From the NCBI GenBank assembly GCA_024364805.1, contig CM044527.1, positions 30,685,309 to 30,706,228 on the forward strand: DNA of 20,920 nt, read 5' to 3'. Below, one piece after another: positions 16,001-20,920 of the stretch (within the stretch, counting starts at the first letter, position 1; the number at the start of each line of letters is the position of its first letter). The translations under genes and the position numbers were made by a program. Below the pieces are notes generated by a model. It searched no databases. It was not told the DNA's origin and worked only from the letters and a program-made list of their open reading frames with translations. This DNA is from Euprymna scolopes. Lineage: Eukaryota; Mollusca; Cephalopoda; Sepiida; Sepiolidae.

Positions 16001-18539
16001 GCTACATTGCATACTATGAGCAACACCATCACAACATCTTCAGAGGAAGAAGTCTCTACTCTTCTCCCAAATTATTTAGTCCTACTACTTATAGATGTCA
16101 CCGGAACGAATTCTACATTTTCCACAGATTCTTTGATTTCACCGCCCGTAACTGGCTAATAAAAACATAGATCTAACATAATCTTTACAGTTTCCGATTG
16201 ATAAATGAAAATGGCTCCCTCGCCAAACTCTGTCCATTCTGATTGGCTGAGCTCTGATAATTCTCATATTCCGGAATCCAATTCTACGCTTCATAACTGA
16301 ACAATTACTAAAATTACAATATGGCGTCACTAATAGACATATTACTTTGCAGTGTGCTTATTTGTCAATTTCGTTTCATGCTTACATCATTTCTGTCTTG
16401 TGTGTGTATGTGTGTTGCACATAACAATTCACTGGGCGTTTACTATAAACATCCATAAATACTGAGAACATAAAAAAAACAAGCCATGCATCGCTAATAG
16501 TTCTTATTGTGTTTGCGTGTGTGTCCAAAAAAGAAAAAGAAGAAAAAACTGTTGTTAAAACAATTACAAAAAAAAGATTAAATGTATATAAACATTACAA
16601 AATGCAACTTTCCGTGAGATAAATAATATATAAACATATATTTACAGTACATTTTTATTTTTTATTGTATTTCTATTTAAACAAACTGAGTTGCAGCAAC
16701 GCATGGCCGGGTACAGCTAGTTATGTATAGACTTGAAAGTTACTTTGAAAACCATTTTCATTAATAATTTTCCATCTAATTGTTTTTCATAAATTTTGGA
16801 TATATTACTAAATTCAACATGATAATTAAGTAGATTCTAGTTTGAATCCTTTCCATTTTTTTTATTAATTTCCTTTCCTTGCTGATGTAGTCACCATATT
16901 TATTGTAGGCTCAAGGACTTTGGAATCTGCCTGAATTTATCTTCAAGGATAATTACTCAAACTGATTCGTGAACAATTTACAGAATTTTGTTTTTAAAAT
17001 GAATTAGGTATATCTGTATATTTTATTGTTGTTCCATTGACACACCAGATGCAAAGAATTTCAGAAGAATTGGTGCAGTGACCAGGATAGAAAACAACAA
17101 GCAGATTTATTCGGTAAACTACAAGCATAAAAAACTTACAGGTAATGTGAACATAACGCTGTGATCCGTATCAGATGTGACAAGTTCTTCTTCCTTGGAC
17201 CAACAAATTGGAGCTCGGTTCATTTTTTCCAATGGTAAACATGTCTGGAAAACAACGATAAATAAATAAAATATTAATCAGTTAAAAGTATCAGGTCTGA
17301 GACGAAGATTGATTATTTGTATTATTTAGATTCTTCAGACTACTGTTCTCATCAGGTGTATTCAGGTGTAGAACTTGGGAATCTGCACAGAATTTGGAAC
17401 AGAGCCCTTTATTTAATCACTGTTATCCTCATCTTCCACCAGCGTGGCATAGTGGACAGAGTACTTGGTAAAATTTAGTTGTAAGTTACACTCTTCTGGA
17501 GGTTAAAGGTTCAATCCTCAGTGCGAGCGACACCAAAAAATACAATGGCAAACTACTTAGGAGTCTACTCCCATCATGGCTGACGGAACAAGAGTATGTT
17601 ACTCCTATAAATTAAATAAAGGGTTCGTTCGAAATTCCATGCAGATCCCTGAGTTCAACAAAGATTCATGAATTCAAGAAAAAGATTCCGGAGTTCGACT
17701 AGGTAGACCTGAAAAAGTCAGAGGTTAGATTGACTGAAACATTGCGGAAATAACACTCAAGATGAGAACAGTAGTCCGAATACTCCAAATAATACGAACA
17801 ACTAAACAGTTTCCAATATTCTAATAAAGAAAATAGACAAACGTTTATTATTTTACGACTGGAATCCTTTGAAATGAGTAATTTGTATATTTATTTTATT
17901 TATTTGCGGATTGTTATCCTCATCTTCATAGTTGCTGTTCACGGCGTTTGGGCCAACTATTCCTCTGGCCTTCACAAGGTGGTTAACTGCGACGAGATAG
18001 AAATGCCGAGTTTATTAACTATATCCCCAGTAATTACTGCCTTCCATAGTTGTTGTTGTCTCACCATGTCGTTTTGACCAATTAATCCTCTAGCCGGCTT
18101 TGGGTAGGATTGAAACTGCTATCTGCAGACAATGCTCACCTAGAACCATAGAGACTCAATGTCCCTATGCACTGCACCAACAGTGGTGAGATGACAACAA
18201 CTATGGAAGGCAGTCATTACGGAGGATACAATTAAGAGACTCAGCATTTTTATCCCATGGCGGTTGACCACCTGATGAAGGCCAGAGGAATAGTTGGCCG
18301 AAACGTCATGAAACAACACCTATGAAGATGAAGATAACAGTCCGCAAATAAATAAAATTATTCGTTTTTTTTTTTAACTTACAGATTTTAGTTTGATATT
18401 GTTTTCTTTATCTGTTGCAATAGATGTTTGTGAGTTTATATCAGAGTCTCTCTGGCTGGGCATGGTTAAAAACGTGGATGCTTGCACTAAGTCGGCATCA
18501 TCGTCATCATCAAATGCGGCACATGCGTCAAGATTGCTT
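5110..18539 (-). CDS. PARG: Poly(ADP-ribose) glycohydrolase gene, partial (six internal exons)
   Basis: Spliced gene read right to left. Exons 18539-18383, 17244-17140, 15103-14978, 12952-12884, 9962-9888 and 5199-5110 encode 207 codons with no stop, and all five joins are phase 0. PARG hydrolyses the ribose-ribose bonds of poly(ADP-ribose), mainly in the nucleus, in DNA repair and chromatin signalling. Seen: peptides from the third exon here onward run collinear with what I recall of human PARG (WDGQHVRMPCSSQN, SRWELIQTALL, DAILKYNVAYSKKWDF, PDMVKIALCLPNICT), with no residues missing at the joins. This stretch is the helical part ahead of the macrodomain. The GGG and QEE catalytic signature should be in exons left of position 1; I see none of it here. 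The first window exon starts mid-codon, so at least one coding exon lies to the right. Introns of 1.1, 2.0, 2.0, 2.9 and 4.7 kb are full of transposons. Confidence 0.93.
5228..5354 (+). repeat. Dispersed repeat, copy 2 (partner at 2938-3062)
   Basis: See the partner. This copy starts about 30 bp from the acceptor of PARG exon 6 and ends in a TA microsatellite leading into a LINE 3' end. Confidence 0.6.
5372..5850 (-). mobile_element. LINE 3' fragment with C-terminal zinc-finger (RT C-terminus)
   Basis: A minus-strand frame 5830-5426 encodes 134 residues typical of the end of a non-LTR retrotransposon polyprotein: RIPKQLLYGQLDRGRRN, VGRPWLRYKDKIKSNL, RRKWIE, and a terminal zinc knuckle CHHCGRHCKSLAGLKCH followed by C, spaced CX2CX12HX5C. 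Similarity starts just upstream at RRLRHMN (about 5845), which corresponds to the RWxGHVxRM motif of this group. About 50 bp of 3' UTR end in a TA run at 5355-5371. The rest of the element is missing. Confidence 0.85.
5850..6019 (-). repeat. Direct repeat pair (cacaccactagaccaat units)
   Basis: A 36-bp string with the core cccacaccactagaccaat at about 5851-5886 recurs at about 5984-6019, with the intervening cctagagatggtgcacacc, a near-copy of tail sequence I associate with invertebrate repeats. The period is about 133 bp. Probably two partial units of a transposon end; family not identified. Confidence 0.45.
6020..6539. other. Intronic spacer, nothing recognised
   Basis: AT-rich, with a 79-codon chance frame on the minus strand dominated by Ile, Phe and Leu. 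No splice-bounded exon or repeat signature found. Confidence 0.4.
6545..6737 (-). repeat. Foldback-family-1 body (SINE-like repeat), minus orientation
   Basis: It carries the family core in reverse: gtttcacgacgtttcggcc, aactattcctctg, ccttcgtcaggtggtaacc, taattactgccttccatag, ctcaccacgttttaacagtcc and gcaataaataa. The same modules appear at 7092-7203 plus 8175-8269, 13748-14180 and 17892-18358. Confidence 0.65.
6823..6980 (-). mobile_element. tRNA-derived SINE with 14-bp target-site duplication
   Basis: A perfect direct repeat TTGGTCTAATAAAT flanks it (6809-6822 and 6981-6994). On the minus strand it carries a tRNA-like head, GAGCCCATGGTGCAGCGGAT (A-box region), a class II-like variable stretch and GGTTTCAATCC (B box). 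This is followed by ggccagaggcttgtttggcc and ggtgggacgacgacaat. Long perfect target duplications show an endonuclease-primed insertion. The head is the same as at 13877-13966 and 18086-18182. Confidence 0.75.
7092..8269 (-). repeat. Foldback-family-1 body split by a 966-bp insertion
   Basis: 7092-7203 and 8175-8269 are consecutive halves of the sequence found whole at 6545-6737. The left half ends taattactg and the right half resumes ccatccatggttgttgtcg. The rejoined order is as in the other copy, so the DNA between them was inserted later. Confidence 0.6.
7204..8169. mobile_element. 966-bp insertion of unknown type (possible solo LTR)
   Basis: It interrupts a family-1 repeat and is bounded by TACTG on both sides (7199-7203 and 8170-8174), a possible 5-bp target duplication. 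An alternative reading of the same borders gives TG...CA ends (7202-8169), as in a solo LTR of a fossil retrovirus-like element. It is richer in C and T than its surroundings, has C runs near 7870 and 8105, and shows no recognisable protein. The two open frames on the plus strand have no domain I recognise. Confidence 0.35.
8275..8562. other. Intronic spacer with A/T runs, nothing recognised
   Basis: Several oligo(A) and oligo(T) runs create Phe/Lys-rich chance frames. No repeat termini or exon signals found. Confidence 0.35.
8563..8659 (+). repeat. Foldback-family-2 arm fragment
   Basis: cacctgaaaaagaccgaag, aaccgaaacattgtgaaaac, tctcaagatgagaacagta and ccaaataatacgaac match the right arm at 17707-17801 in the same orientation. 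No partner arm lies directly to its left. Confidence 0.6.
8709..9690 (-). mobile_element. LINE, 5'-truncated at the reverse transcriptase active site
   Basis: Minus-strand non-LTR retrotransposon. The catalytic motif CYADD (YADD at 9687-9676) is at its very 5' edge. It continues as WLVTFNASKTKLMSLHHQR, then LKWNTYIKSVAKVGGKMV, FYRSSRYLTADAF, VRPRIEYCCHIWAGAARK and LDRVQNRL, with a poly(A) tail (T run) at about 8709-8729. The frame is broken: a shift just after the YADD region, TGA where relatives have Trp before GKKW, and a stop after NRLCI. It is close to the LINE at 14208-14970. The 5' edge abuts a foldback-family-2 segment at 9688. Confidence 0.85.
9688..9805 (-). repeat. Foldback-family-2 arm fragment
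   Basis: catttcggctgatataatc, cttcttcaggtgtatcttg, gaactcgggaatctttctg and gaacggaatctttc match the reverse complement of the arm at 17613-17760. It begins exactly where the LINE at 8709-9690 is cut off. Confidence 0.55.
9888..9962 (-). CDS. PARG: PARG exon (window exon 5): AILRYN segment
   Basis: 75 nt, 25 codons, phase 0 at both ends. Acceptor tctttttgcag|G, donor AAG|gtgagt. AAILRYNLRYKG followed by VWKFDALHKLFEK matches human DAILKYNVAYSKKWDFTAL, part of the PARG helical domain. The aromatic and hydrophobic positions agree (ILxYN, Y, W, F, AL, F). Confidence 0.93.
10046..10072 (+). repeat. (GT)n microsatellite
   Basis: About 13 GT units interrupted once near the end (gcgtgg). Confidence 0.9.
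10066..10345 (+). repeat. Minisatellite, about 72-bp unit, four copies
   Basis: The anchor gggtggagagaggtg recurs at 10115, 10187, 10259 and 10321 (spacings 72, 72 and 62), each unit also holding a G-rich run and aaaacaacagt. The reverse strand gives Pro/His-rich chance frames. Confidence 0.8.
10479..10720 (+). repeat. Tandem duplication, unit 100-142 bp
   Basis: Unit 1 (10479-10620) and unit 2 (10622-10720) share gactaagt, catttgccc, catttagcc/aacc, aagtcccca, ggccttaacatat and gtaccatgc in order. Unit 2 lacks about 40 bp in the middle. Confidence 0.7.
10866..11150. repeat. Repeat end with nested hairpins
   Basis: Mostly featureless AT-rich DNA, ending in aacggacaaacagacgaggg and a compact palindromic block at about 11107-11150. 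Stem gagggtg/caccctc encloses aatttacaggtc, and ggtcc/ggacc overlaps it. The layout (GACA-type repeats then a hairpin) looks like the terminus of a mobile element, not identified. Confidence 0.35.
11413..11690 (+). repeat. Duplicated about 85-bp segment flanking a CTAG end
   Basis: tttgtttattcaaa, tatctg, catttctaggaagttgtcaa and attatcaatt-type strings at 11415-11497 recur at about 11601-11690 (period about 185 bp), each preceded by an A run. The Helitron-type CTAG at 11501 lies between the copies. Confidence 0.5.
11501..11703 (-). mobile_element. Helitron-like short element, tentative
   Basis: It starts with CTAG after A (11500), then ctggacctgtgtcccggcat and tgcttgggg, the decayed hairpin head of the family. 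It may end at tttttttataga (11703). About 203 bp with no coding capacity. The right flank is A instead of the expected T. Confidence 0.45.
11704..12019. other. Intronic spacer, nothing recognised
   Basis: AT-rich. Overlapping short frames on both strands show no domain. Confidence 0.4.
12033..12856 (+). mobile_element. Mariner-family DNA transposon, internally deleted
   Basis: The left terminal repeat CAGGGTGGAACAATAAAATT (from 12033) is mirrored by a worn right end (aggcgacaaatttatcgttcc, about 12834-12854). The coding remains are the C-terminal half of a mariner transposase. TKFLATVMVFGVVSSEGH and KVNTKVYLDVLKSVVIPW are in one frame. The second catalytic block is in another frame with stops (RPWV*Q*DSA in place of RPWVWQQDSA). 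Then FIWSYVENITNMTSH, LVEKAGSQFR and EAVIEAEGG run to the stop at 12786. Only about 220 bp separate the left end from TKFLA, so the helix-turn-helix and first catalytic Asp region are largely deleted. Several stops and frameshifts make it inactive. It is antisense to PARG. Confidence 0.85.
12884..12952 (-). CDS. PARG: PARG exon (window exon 4): RWELIQ helix
   Basis: 69 nt, 23 codons, phase 0 at both ends. Acceptor aaattttcag|G, donor GAG|gtaagt. VKQRWELIQLALMSKIRTSH matches the PARG helix SRWELIQTALLNKF in the all-helical part ahead of the macrodomain. Adjoining exons continue the match without a gap. The remains of a mariner transposon lie less than 30 bp past the donor. Confidence 0.93.
13028..13195 (+). 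repeat. Direct repeat with inverted CCAAT box
   Basis: A 24-bp identical block beginning GATTGGTCAAGTTAG and ending ATCATGTGA lies at 13028-13051 and 13172-13195. It sits in partly similar surroundings (ggctctgattgg and ggctccgattgg; aagtttgcat and agatttgcat upstream). After the first copy a TATA-like TTATATAAAGG lies at 13057-13067. Confidence 0.75.
13073..13115 (-). repeat. Foldback-family-2 arm fragment
   Basis: tgtattatttggattattt, ggattgctgttctcatcttg and aaagttatg match the outer arm at 17316-17353. It lies between the two copies of the CCAAT-type repeat. Confidence 0.5.
13244..13691 (-). mobile_element. Helitron-like non-autonomous element, decayed
   Basis: The minus strand begins TCAATATATAAACAGCTATA (13691 leftward) followed by a (GTCT)n run. 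The opposite end is a run of about 20 G and ctttgcctgggcg, a worn version of the gttgcccgggt hairpin. It shares ttttcaattttgaccc with the element at 1895-2446, and has an A run followed by a tRNA-like stretch at 13378-13449. Confidence 0.5.
13378..13449 (-). other. tRNA-like sequence inside Helitron-like element
   Basis: On the minus strand it reads GTCACATTGGTACAATGATA (A-box region) and later CGGTTTCAATTCTAG (B box), about 72 nt overall. It is placed just after an A run exactly as at 4573-4644. Stems are weak; it is a decayed tRNA-derived module. Confidence 0.4.
13748..14180 (+). mobile_element. Foldback-family-1 element with tRNA-derived SINE head in the loop
   Basis: The left arm (about 13773-13868) is the reverse complement of about 14042-14140 (ggccttcttcag, aactcatcctctggcc, tcttgtaact). 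Between them lie a tRNA-like head at 13877-13966 (cccgtgatacagtggatag A-box region, GGTTTCAATCC B box) and the core ggccagaggattagttggcc plus caacaacaactatggaaggc. The core sequence occurs twice in the right part (from about 13969 and 14090). Confidence 0.65.
14208..14970 (+). mobile_element. LINE 3' fragment with internal 88-bp inverted duplication
   Basis: The frame from about 14214 reads VNSVAKAAGKMV, FYRSSRYLTADAI, VRPRMEYCCHIWAGAARK, LDRVQNRLRSLVG, LQPLSHRRDVASLSLMYRYF and GKCLTEL, the reverse transcriptase C-terminus of a jockey/CR1-like LINE. It then breaks into foreign residues because an inverted copy (14530-14617) of downstream sequence (14723-14810) is inserted. The normal tail resumes as TRNTRLAEN, RRFHEQSFFLRTARLWN and FPADYNMVVFKSKVNKF. 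Poly(A) at about 14951-14970 ends only some 7 bp from the PARG exon 3 donor. 5' truncated; antisense to PARG. Confidence 0.85.
14978..15103 (-). CDS. PARG: PARG exon (window exon 3): ESW..H.KMPCS signature
   Basis: 126 nt, 42 codons, phase 0 at both ends. Acceptor cttattcag|T, donor AAG|gttagt, a slightly weak 5' splice site. Residues 19-32 (VESWSDNHVKMPCS) match the PARG-specific segment TESWDGQHVRMPCS that opens the conserved catalytic region; I know no other family with this string. It is preceded by an acidic start (FDYDCEED) and a Pro-rich linker. A LINE poly(A) tail on the opposite strand ends within about 7 bp of the donor, so the intron begins with a long T-rich run. Confidence 0.93.
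15243..15310 (-). mobile_element. Possible LINE 3' remnant
   Basis: cggaaagcagag, cataagcttgcaattctt and ggaaagaagc resemble the antisense of the LINE stretch at 8925-8975 (ggaaagcagg, ccacaggtttgcagttcta, agaaag). The match is short and worn. Confidence 0.3.
15346..15521 (+). mobile_element. LINE reverse transcriptase fragment (upstream RT block)
   Basis: A frame 15375-15521 too short to stand out encodes NNIFESILNQALVYHLTAAK followed by LLTNQQYGFRQACSKADILT. This is the RT block with the conserved QYGFRxxxS motif, normally upstream of the catalytic Asp. IRPLNLC at about 15346-15366 in another frame looks like the preceding YRPISLL block, implying one frameshift. The frame stops after TVIFNL. 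Confidence 0.75.
15522..15856. other. Intronic spacer, nothing recognised
   Basis: AT-rich with A runs near 15675-15700. No exon or repeat signal found. Confidence 0.4.
15857..16720 (+). mobile_element. Helitron-like non-autonomous element
   Basis: It starts TCTCCTATATAATAAAATGA after an A (15856). It ends with a small perfect hairpin gttgc-a-gcaac (about 16690-16700), gcatggccgggtacag and CTAG (16717-16720), followed by T. This is the Helitron arrangement of 5' TC, 3' hairpin, CTAG and A/T insertion site. At 864 bp with no helicase or Rep motif it is non-autonomous. A 60-codon frame inside shows no known domain. It is a different subfamily from those at 3069 and 4151 and lacks the tRNA-like module. 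Confidence 0.7.
16721..17139. other. Intronic spacer next to exon 2, nothing recognised
   Basis: AT-rich; no frame, hairpin or repeat end that I can name. Confidence 0.4.
17140..17244 (-). CDS. PARG: PARG exon (window exon 2)
   Basis: 105 nt, exactly 35 codons, phase 0 at both ends. Acceptor tgttttccag|A, donor CCT|gtaagt. It reads TCLPLEKMNRAPICWSKEEE, then an acidic linker (VTSDTDH), then VMFTLP. No catalytic motif; I place it in the linker just ahead of the catalytic fragment. The assignment rests on good splice sites, an open phase-compatible frame and position directly before the recognisable exon at 14978-15103. Confidence 0.8.
17311..17803. mobile_element. Foldback-family-2 inverted repeat enclosing a SINE
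   Basis: The left arm 17311-17416 pairs with the right arm 17609-17803. The outer part (tattatttagattc, gactactgttctcatc) pairs with 17761-17798, and the inner part (gaacttgggaatctgca, ccctttatttaa) with 17613-17665. The left arm lacks about 90 bp present in the right. Single arms occur at 8563-8659, 9688-9805 and 13073-13115, so this is a dispersed family. Confidence 0.7.
17440..17625 (+). mobile_element. tRNA-derived SINE in the loop of foldback element 2
   Basis: The head reads gcgtggcatagtggacag (A-box region), an extra variable-arm stretch (acactcttctggagg) and GGTTCAATCC (B box), like a class II (Leu/Ser-type) tRNA. The body is ctacttaggagtctactccc and gtatgttactcctataa, ending in an aaattaaataaa tail. 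It is a different SINE from the heads at 6823, 13877 and 18086. Confidence 0.65.
17892..18358. mobile_element. Foldback-family-1 palindrome with tRNA-derived head in the loop
   Basis: The left arm 17892-18066 and right arm 18183-18358 are reverse complements over about 175 bp (outer tttatttatttgcgga, inner actgccttccatagttgtt). The 116-bp loop holds a minus-strand tRNA-like head at 18086-18182, TTGGTGCAGTGCATAGGGAC (A-box region) then GTTTCAATCC (B box). The outer edge is about 25 bp from the exon 1 donor. Confidence 0.75.
18383..18539 (-). CDS. PARG: PARG exon (window exon 1): acidic, disordered N-terminal region
   Basis: 157 nt: one base completing a split codon, then 52 codons. The acceptor has a long T-rich tract ending ttcttttag; the donor is TCT|gtaagt. 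The peptide starts SNLDACAAF, runs into an acidic stretch (DDDDDAD), then a Ser/Thr-rich segment (ASTFLTMPSQR) and ends DKENNIKLKS. There is no domain motif. It reads as unstructured regulatory N-terminus, which in PARG homologues is long and poorly conserved. Assignment to PARG rests on the splice sites and on phase agreement with the next exon, not on similarity. A large inverted repeat ends about 25 bp beyond the donor. Confidence 0.8.
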
Positions 18540-18541
18540 CT

Positions 18542-19215
18542 AAAAGAAAAAAAAAAGGGAAAAACAGAAAAGACATTATTTGGGACGAGTTTTAGAAAGA
18601 GTAAAATAGAAAGTATACTCTTGAGTACAACCACATGGTCTACCTCCCCCCCCCTAACCCTCCCCCGCCCCCCCATCGCACCCCACTCAGCAACATCGCT
18701 GACTCCAACGTTGTGTGCCATGGATTTCTTTTCTTTCTTTCTTCTCTTTTGTCTGTGTCATCGTCTTTAACATTGGCGACTGTTGAGGGAGCACGCATGT
18801 GCACAAGTATAACAAATCAAATTTAAATATGAGAAACAAAAGAAAAATGCGAGCTCTAACACTATATTAGTTGCACTCCTGGTGTGTGTGTGTGTGTGTA
18901 TCATCCCTGACCCTCTGCACACTGAAATCCACATCTATATCTACTGCCATTAGACGGTTGATCAATTCATTCCCACATCTCCTCTGACTGAGTCCAACTC
19001 GCTACTGTAACCGTCATAATCCTAAAATTCTAATTGTCACAAAATTCATAGCCATGCCCCAATGTGTCTGCAAATCAACTCGAATATATCTAAATCCATT
19101 GTTAGGTCATTTTGTTCCCATCACGGCCACACCTTGATCAACAGTTCCATTCAGCTTCCTTTTGTATTCCTTTGCGAACAACTTCCTATACTTTTCATGA
19201 CAAACTCTACTTTTG
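18542..19215. other. Intron upstream of exon 1; C-rich tract and (GT)n
   Basis: It contains a C-rich stretch (about 18643-18690, including ccccccccc and cccgccccccc) and a (GT)9 run at 18882-18899. Plus-strand Pro/Ser-rich frames here are by-products of the C tract. I found no further minus-strand exon with proper borders. Confidence 0.5.
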
Positions 19216-19328
19216 TTTTTATATATTGTGTGTGTATATATATTGTGTATTTATGCATACATACATACATATATATATATATTGTGTGTATTTATACATA
19301 TGTATGTATTCATATATATATGTGTGTA

Positions 19329-19380
<52 letters not shown>
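19216..19380. repeat. AT/GT/CATA compound microsatellite
   Basis: Alternating TGTGTG, TATATA and CATACATA blocks over 165 bp, ending in about 25 TA units. All the Tyr/Ile/Val-rich frames on both strands come from this tract. Confidence 0.95.
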
Positions 19381-19383
<3 letters not shown>

Positions 19384-19569
19384 CAGGCAGCCATGAGTTG
19401 CAGTGTTTGTGCAAATTTTCGAATTGAAAGAAGCGTTTAAAACGGTAGAATTTCTCAATGATCATGACGATAGTGATGATCGGTATAATTAAATGAATGT
19501 AAACAATGAATAAAAACAAATCCAACACATGCAATACGTAGAAGAGATAGTCACAAGTTGCGTTGCTTG

Positions 19570-20533
19570 TGCAAATTTTTTTTGTCTACCTTGGTCGTAC
19601 CTTATCAAATATAATGGCACTCTTGATGCAGAAATAAAACAGAGAATCAGACGCATTTGGAAGGTTACAAGTCTGGTTTGACGGTGATCTAACTCTGACA
19701 ACTAAAATGTCAATATATCAAACATGTGTATTACCATCCCTACTCTATGCCACTGAAACATTGACCTTGTACCAGTCAAATATAGAACAGCTCAAGAAGT
19801 TTCATCGGCACTGCCTTAGACACATTGTTGGTTTAAAGTGGGATAGCTTTGTCCCTGATACATGTCTTAAATACGGCCAAAACAACCAGTATTGCTACCA
19901 TTGTTATTAAAAATCAGATGCGTTGGGCTGATCACCTTGTTCGGCTTGATGACTATCGACTCCCAAAACAGTTGTTCTATGGTGAGCTCCTCCTTAGCAA
20001 AAGATCCCAGCACAAGCCCAAAAAACGTTTTCATGATAGCATCAAGGAGAGTCTGGTGAGGTTTCATGTTCCTGCTAACAGTTGGGAGTCCCTAGCATAT
20101 GATCAAAAGCAGTGGAGGGCACTGATATACAGGGCGCAGAACACTTTGAAGCAGCCAACATAGACCAAGCAAAGCTCAAGAGAACATCTAGGAAATGCTA
20201 AACCTTGGTGCCCAATCATGAAGATCTTTGGATCTGTGAGGTGTGTGATCGGACTCTGTTGTCTAAAGCAGGTTTTGTTAATCACATGAAAGCGCATTGG
20301 AATCATACCAGTTATTATAGGTGCCACAGGGCTTATGAAGAAGAACCTGAAGTCCTACCTAACTAATATTCATGGTGAACCAAGTGCAAAAGAGATCCAG
20401 GCAATTGCACTTAAGGGAACAATGAGGATACTAAAAAGTTGGTTTCAATAAAAAGCAGGGCAATTTTGGCAGCTGGTTTCGCTGCCCCATACCCAGCATT
20501 ACGAATTCTAAGGAAGAAAAAAAAAAAAAAATA
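19570..20533 (+). mobile_element. LINE 3' portion with C-terminal C2H2 zinc finger
   Basis: Non-LTR retrotransposon of the endonuclease-RT type: FVYLGRTLSN, then (shifted) NGTLDAEIKQRI, GDLTLTTKMSIYQTCVLPS, LLYATETLTLYQ, HRHCLRHIVGLKWD. Another frame follows from about 19860: TTSIATIVIKNQMRWADHLV, RLDDYRLPKQLFYGELL, KRFHDSIKESL, SWESLAYDQKQWRALI and a stop at 20161. Past that stop the zinc finger remains recognisable (CEVCDRTLLSKAGFVNHMKA then H, CX2CX12HX3H). An A run at about 20517-20531 marks the 3' end. At least three frame breaks; 5' truncated. Confidence 0.85.
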
Positions 20534-20681
20534 CAGGTTCCACTGCTGTTAGTTTCATCCAAACCAACGAACTATTTCTTATAACTTTTTATATGTCTAA
20601 ATCATAATATCTACGACTTAAGAACAGGGATCGCGTGTGTATTTAATTTGCTCGACTTTTACGCACTATTTTCAAGATATT

Positions 20682-20881
20682 TCTAAAAGCGAATGATGGG
20701 GCGGGGGAAACTAGGTCAAACGTCACGCGACTTAACTGTCTCAAACTTTTTTTTTTCTTTTACACCTCCAAACACCCGGCCAATGTTTTTTTTTTTTAAA
20801 CAGGGTTGTTTTGATCTCTCCCCACCCCCACTAAACACACACACCTCCAAACACCTGGACAACGCCAGGTATCCCCGCTAG
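20682..20881 (+). mobile_element. Helitron-like 200-bp non-autonomous element
   Basis: The 5' end TCTAAAAGCGAATGATG resembles the family start TCTATATATAAAAGCGAAAATG. The 3' end has a perfect hairpin ACCTGG-acaacg-CCAGGT (20853-20870), seven bases and CTAG (20878-20881), followed by T. The hairpin-side segment acacctccaaacacc occurs twice (about 20761 and 20840, period 79), a short tandem duplication like the minisatellite at 10066-10345. Confidence 0.7.
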
Positions 20882-20920
20882 TATATATAACTACTTAATT
20901 TACTCACATAAATTAATATA

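Noticed and set aside
18393-18826. Plus-strand Ser/Pro-rich frames opposite PARG exon 1
   Set aside because: Antisense shadow of the exon joined to a C-rich tract. The minus strand has both splice sites and phase agreement; the plus strand has nothing.
19062-19458. Overlapping Tyr/Ile/Val-rich frames on both strands
   Set aside because: Products of the TA/GT microsatellite.
20896-20920. A possible exon donor (gtgagtaaa on the minus strand near 20907) at the right edge
   Set aside because: The few bases before it would give a stop in the phase needed for exon 1, and the window ends.
1-20920. CRISPR array, prokaryotic operon, defence island or new enzymatic system
   Set aside because: Spliced exons, LINEs, SINEs and mariner show animal nuclear DNA; no regularly spaced repeats with unique spacers and no clustered prokaryote-style genes.

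Overview
The window is animal nuclear DNA: AT-rich, full of simple repeats and dense in decayed transposons, with one spliced host gene. The mix of non-LTR retrotransposons, Helitrons, tRNA-derived SINEs and a mariner fits a lophotrochozoan, most likely a mollusc. That placement is an impression from repeat style and is not proven here.

The host gene lies on the minus strand. Six consecutive internal exons (18383-18539, 17140-17244, 14978-15103, 12884-12952, 9888-9962, 5110-5199) have canonical GT/AG borders and join in phase 0 at all five junctions into one 207-codon open frame. The peptides WSDNHVKMPC, QRWELIQLAL, AAILRYNLRYKGVWKFDAL and PSMVKLALRLPYICT match the start of the catalytic region of poly(ADP-ribose) glycohydrolase (PARG). 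PARG is the enzyme that removes poly(ADP-ribose) chains. The 5' exons lie beyond the right edge, and the macrodomain exons with the active site lie beyond the left edge.

The rest is intron, mostly mobile DNA. Left of exon 6: a LINE 3' end (648-1155), an AT-only tract, three Helitron-like elements (1895-2446, 3069-3652, 4151-4942) and two short hairpin elements (3735-3917, 3921-4079). Intron between exons 6 and 5: LINE pieces, several copies of an inverted-repeat/SINE family, and a 966-bp insertion of unknown type. Next intron: a minisatellite-bearing Helitron-like element and a deleted mariner. Next: direct repeats carrying an inverted CCAAT box, another Helitron-like element, a foldback SINE and a LINE with an internal inverted duplication. 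Next: a short reverse transcriptase fragment and a Helitron-like element (15857-16720). The intron between exons 2 and 1 is almost entirely two large inverted repeats, each with a tRNA-derived SINE in its centre. Upstream of exon 1 lie an AT/GT microsatellite, a LINE with a C-terminal zinc finger (19570-20533) and a 200-bp Helitron-like element (20682-20881).

I found no defence system, CRISPR array or operon. The most unusual structures are tRNA-like modules at the same place inside several Helitron-like elements, SINEs caged in foldback hairpins, and mobile DNA packed to within about 15-60 bp of nearly every PARG exon.
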